From: CAZBJJ01 sp964492245
Lineage (GTDB): Bacteria > Spirochaetota > Spirochaetia > Treponematales > Breznakiellaceae
Assembly (NCBI GenBank): GCA_964492245.1
Contig: CAZBJJ010000067.1
Location: 1 to 6,260, forward strand
Direction of reading: 5' to 3'
Length of the DNA: 6,260 nt
Positions 6,204 through 6,260 of this stretch are shown here, piece by piece (within the stretch, counting starts at the first letter, position 1; every line of letters begins with the position of its first letter). The translations under genes and the position numbers were made by a program. The notes beneath the pieces were generated by a model. That model did no database searches, was not told where the DNA came from, and worked only from the letters and a program-made list of their open reading frames with translations.

Positions 6204-6232
6204 ATATTAAACTAGTTTACCGAATCTTTCAC
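6204..6232 (-). promoter_or_regulatory. Promoter-like region of the lipoprotein-PEGA operon
   Basis: The minus strand reads GTGAAA (6232-6227), a 17-base spacer starting GATTCGG, and TAATAT (6209-6204). The arrangement is the same as upstream of the giant gene, including the first 12 bases and an ACTA in the middle of the spacer. Initiation would fall near 6197, giving a leader of about 30 bases. Confidence 0.5.
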
Positions 6233-6245
6233 CTGGGTCGCCCAG
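6233..6245. repeat. GC-rich palindrome next to the lipoprotein promoter
   Basis: CTGGG-TCG-CCCAG is a perfect 5-bp inverted repeat directly adjoining the -35-like GTGAAA. It could be an operator or activator site, or the stem of a terminator for a gene beyond the window. No T-run follows on the minus strand. There is no counterpart at the giant-gene promoter. Confidence 0.3.
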
Positions 6246-6260
6246 AAATTTTCCGGCGCC

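Noticed and set aside
1..6260. tRNA, rRNA, CRISPR array, insertion sequence or phage genes
   Set aside because: I looked for cloverleaf-like segments, regularly spaced DNA repeats, transposase or integrase motifs and terminal inverted repeats, and saw none.

Overview
The window is a stretch of bacterial chromosome in which every supported gene lies on the minus strand and every product looks exported. Moderate G+C, a lipoprotein signal with a loose lipobox (A-G-S-C), a signal peptide ending in V-F-G-Q, a PEGA-domain protein and a giant DUF2341/LamG surface protein together suggest a spirochaete, perhaps Treponema-like. That placement is an inference from gene style; there is no marker gene here.

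Reading in the direction of transcription (high to low coordinates): a promoter-like region (6204-6245) leads into a two-gene operon. Gene 1 (6168-5434) is a 244-residue lipoprotein of no recognised family. It has a perfect GGAGG Shine-Dalgarno sequence but apparently an ACG start codon. Gene 2 (5429-4896) starts 4 bases after gene 1 stops and encodes a secreted protein with two PEGA domains. A hairpin (4863-4885) with a T-run beyond it probably ends this operon. The 277-base gap that follows (4619-4895) holds a second promoter-like region and a structured leader of about 115 bases. It precedes a giant gene that starts at 4618 and stays open to the left edge: 1,539 codons with no stop. Its product has a long basic signal peptide, DUF2341, a LamG-type concanavalin fold, a carboxypeptidase-regulatory-like domain, and then about 1,000 residues of beta-rich repeats in which modules recur about every 280 residues.

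The two transcription units share a 12-base identical element (GTGAAAGATTCG on the minus strand) at the same distance from their -10-like sequences. This suggests that the lipoprotein/PEGA pair and the giant protein are co-regulated and may work in one cell-envelope or surface structure. The least expected signals are that shared promoter element, the mutually exclusive hairpins in the giant gene's leader, the ACG start, and a perfect 14-bp inverted repeat buried inside the lipoprotein coding sequence. I see no RNA gene, CRISPR array, transposase or phage gene. A dedicated new system is not proven; the window reads as a surface-protein locus with unusual control elements.
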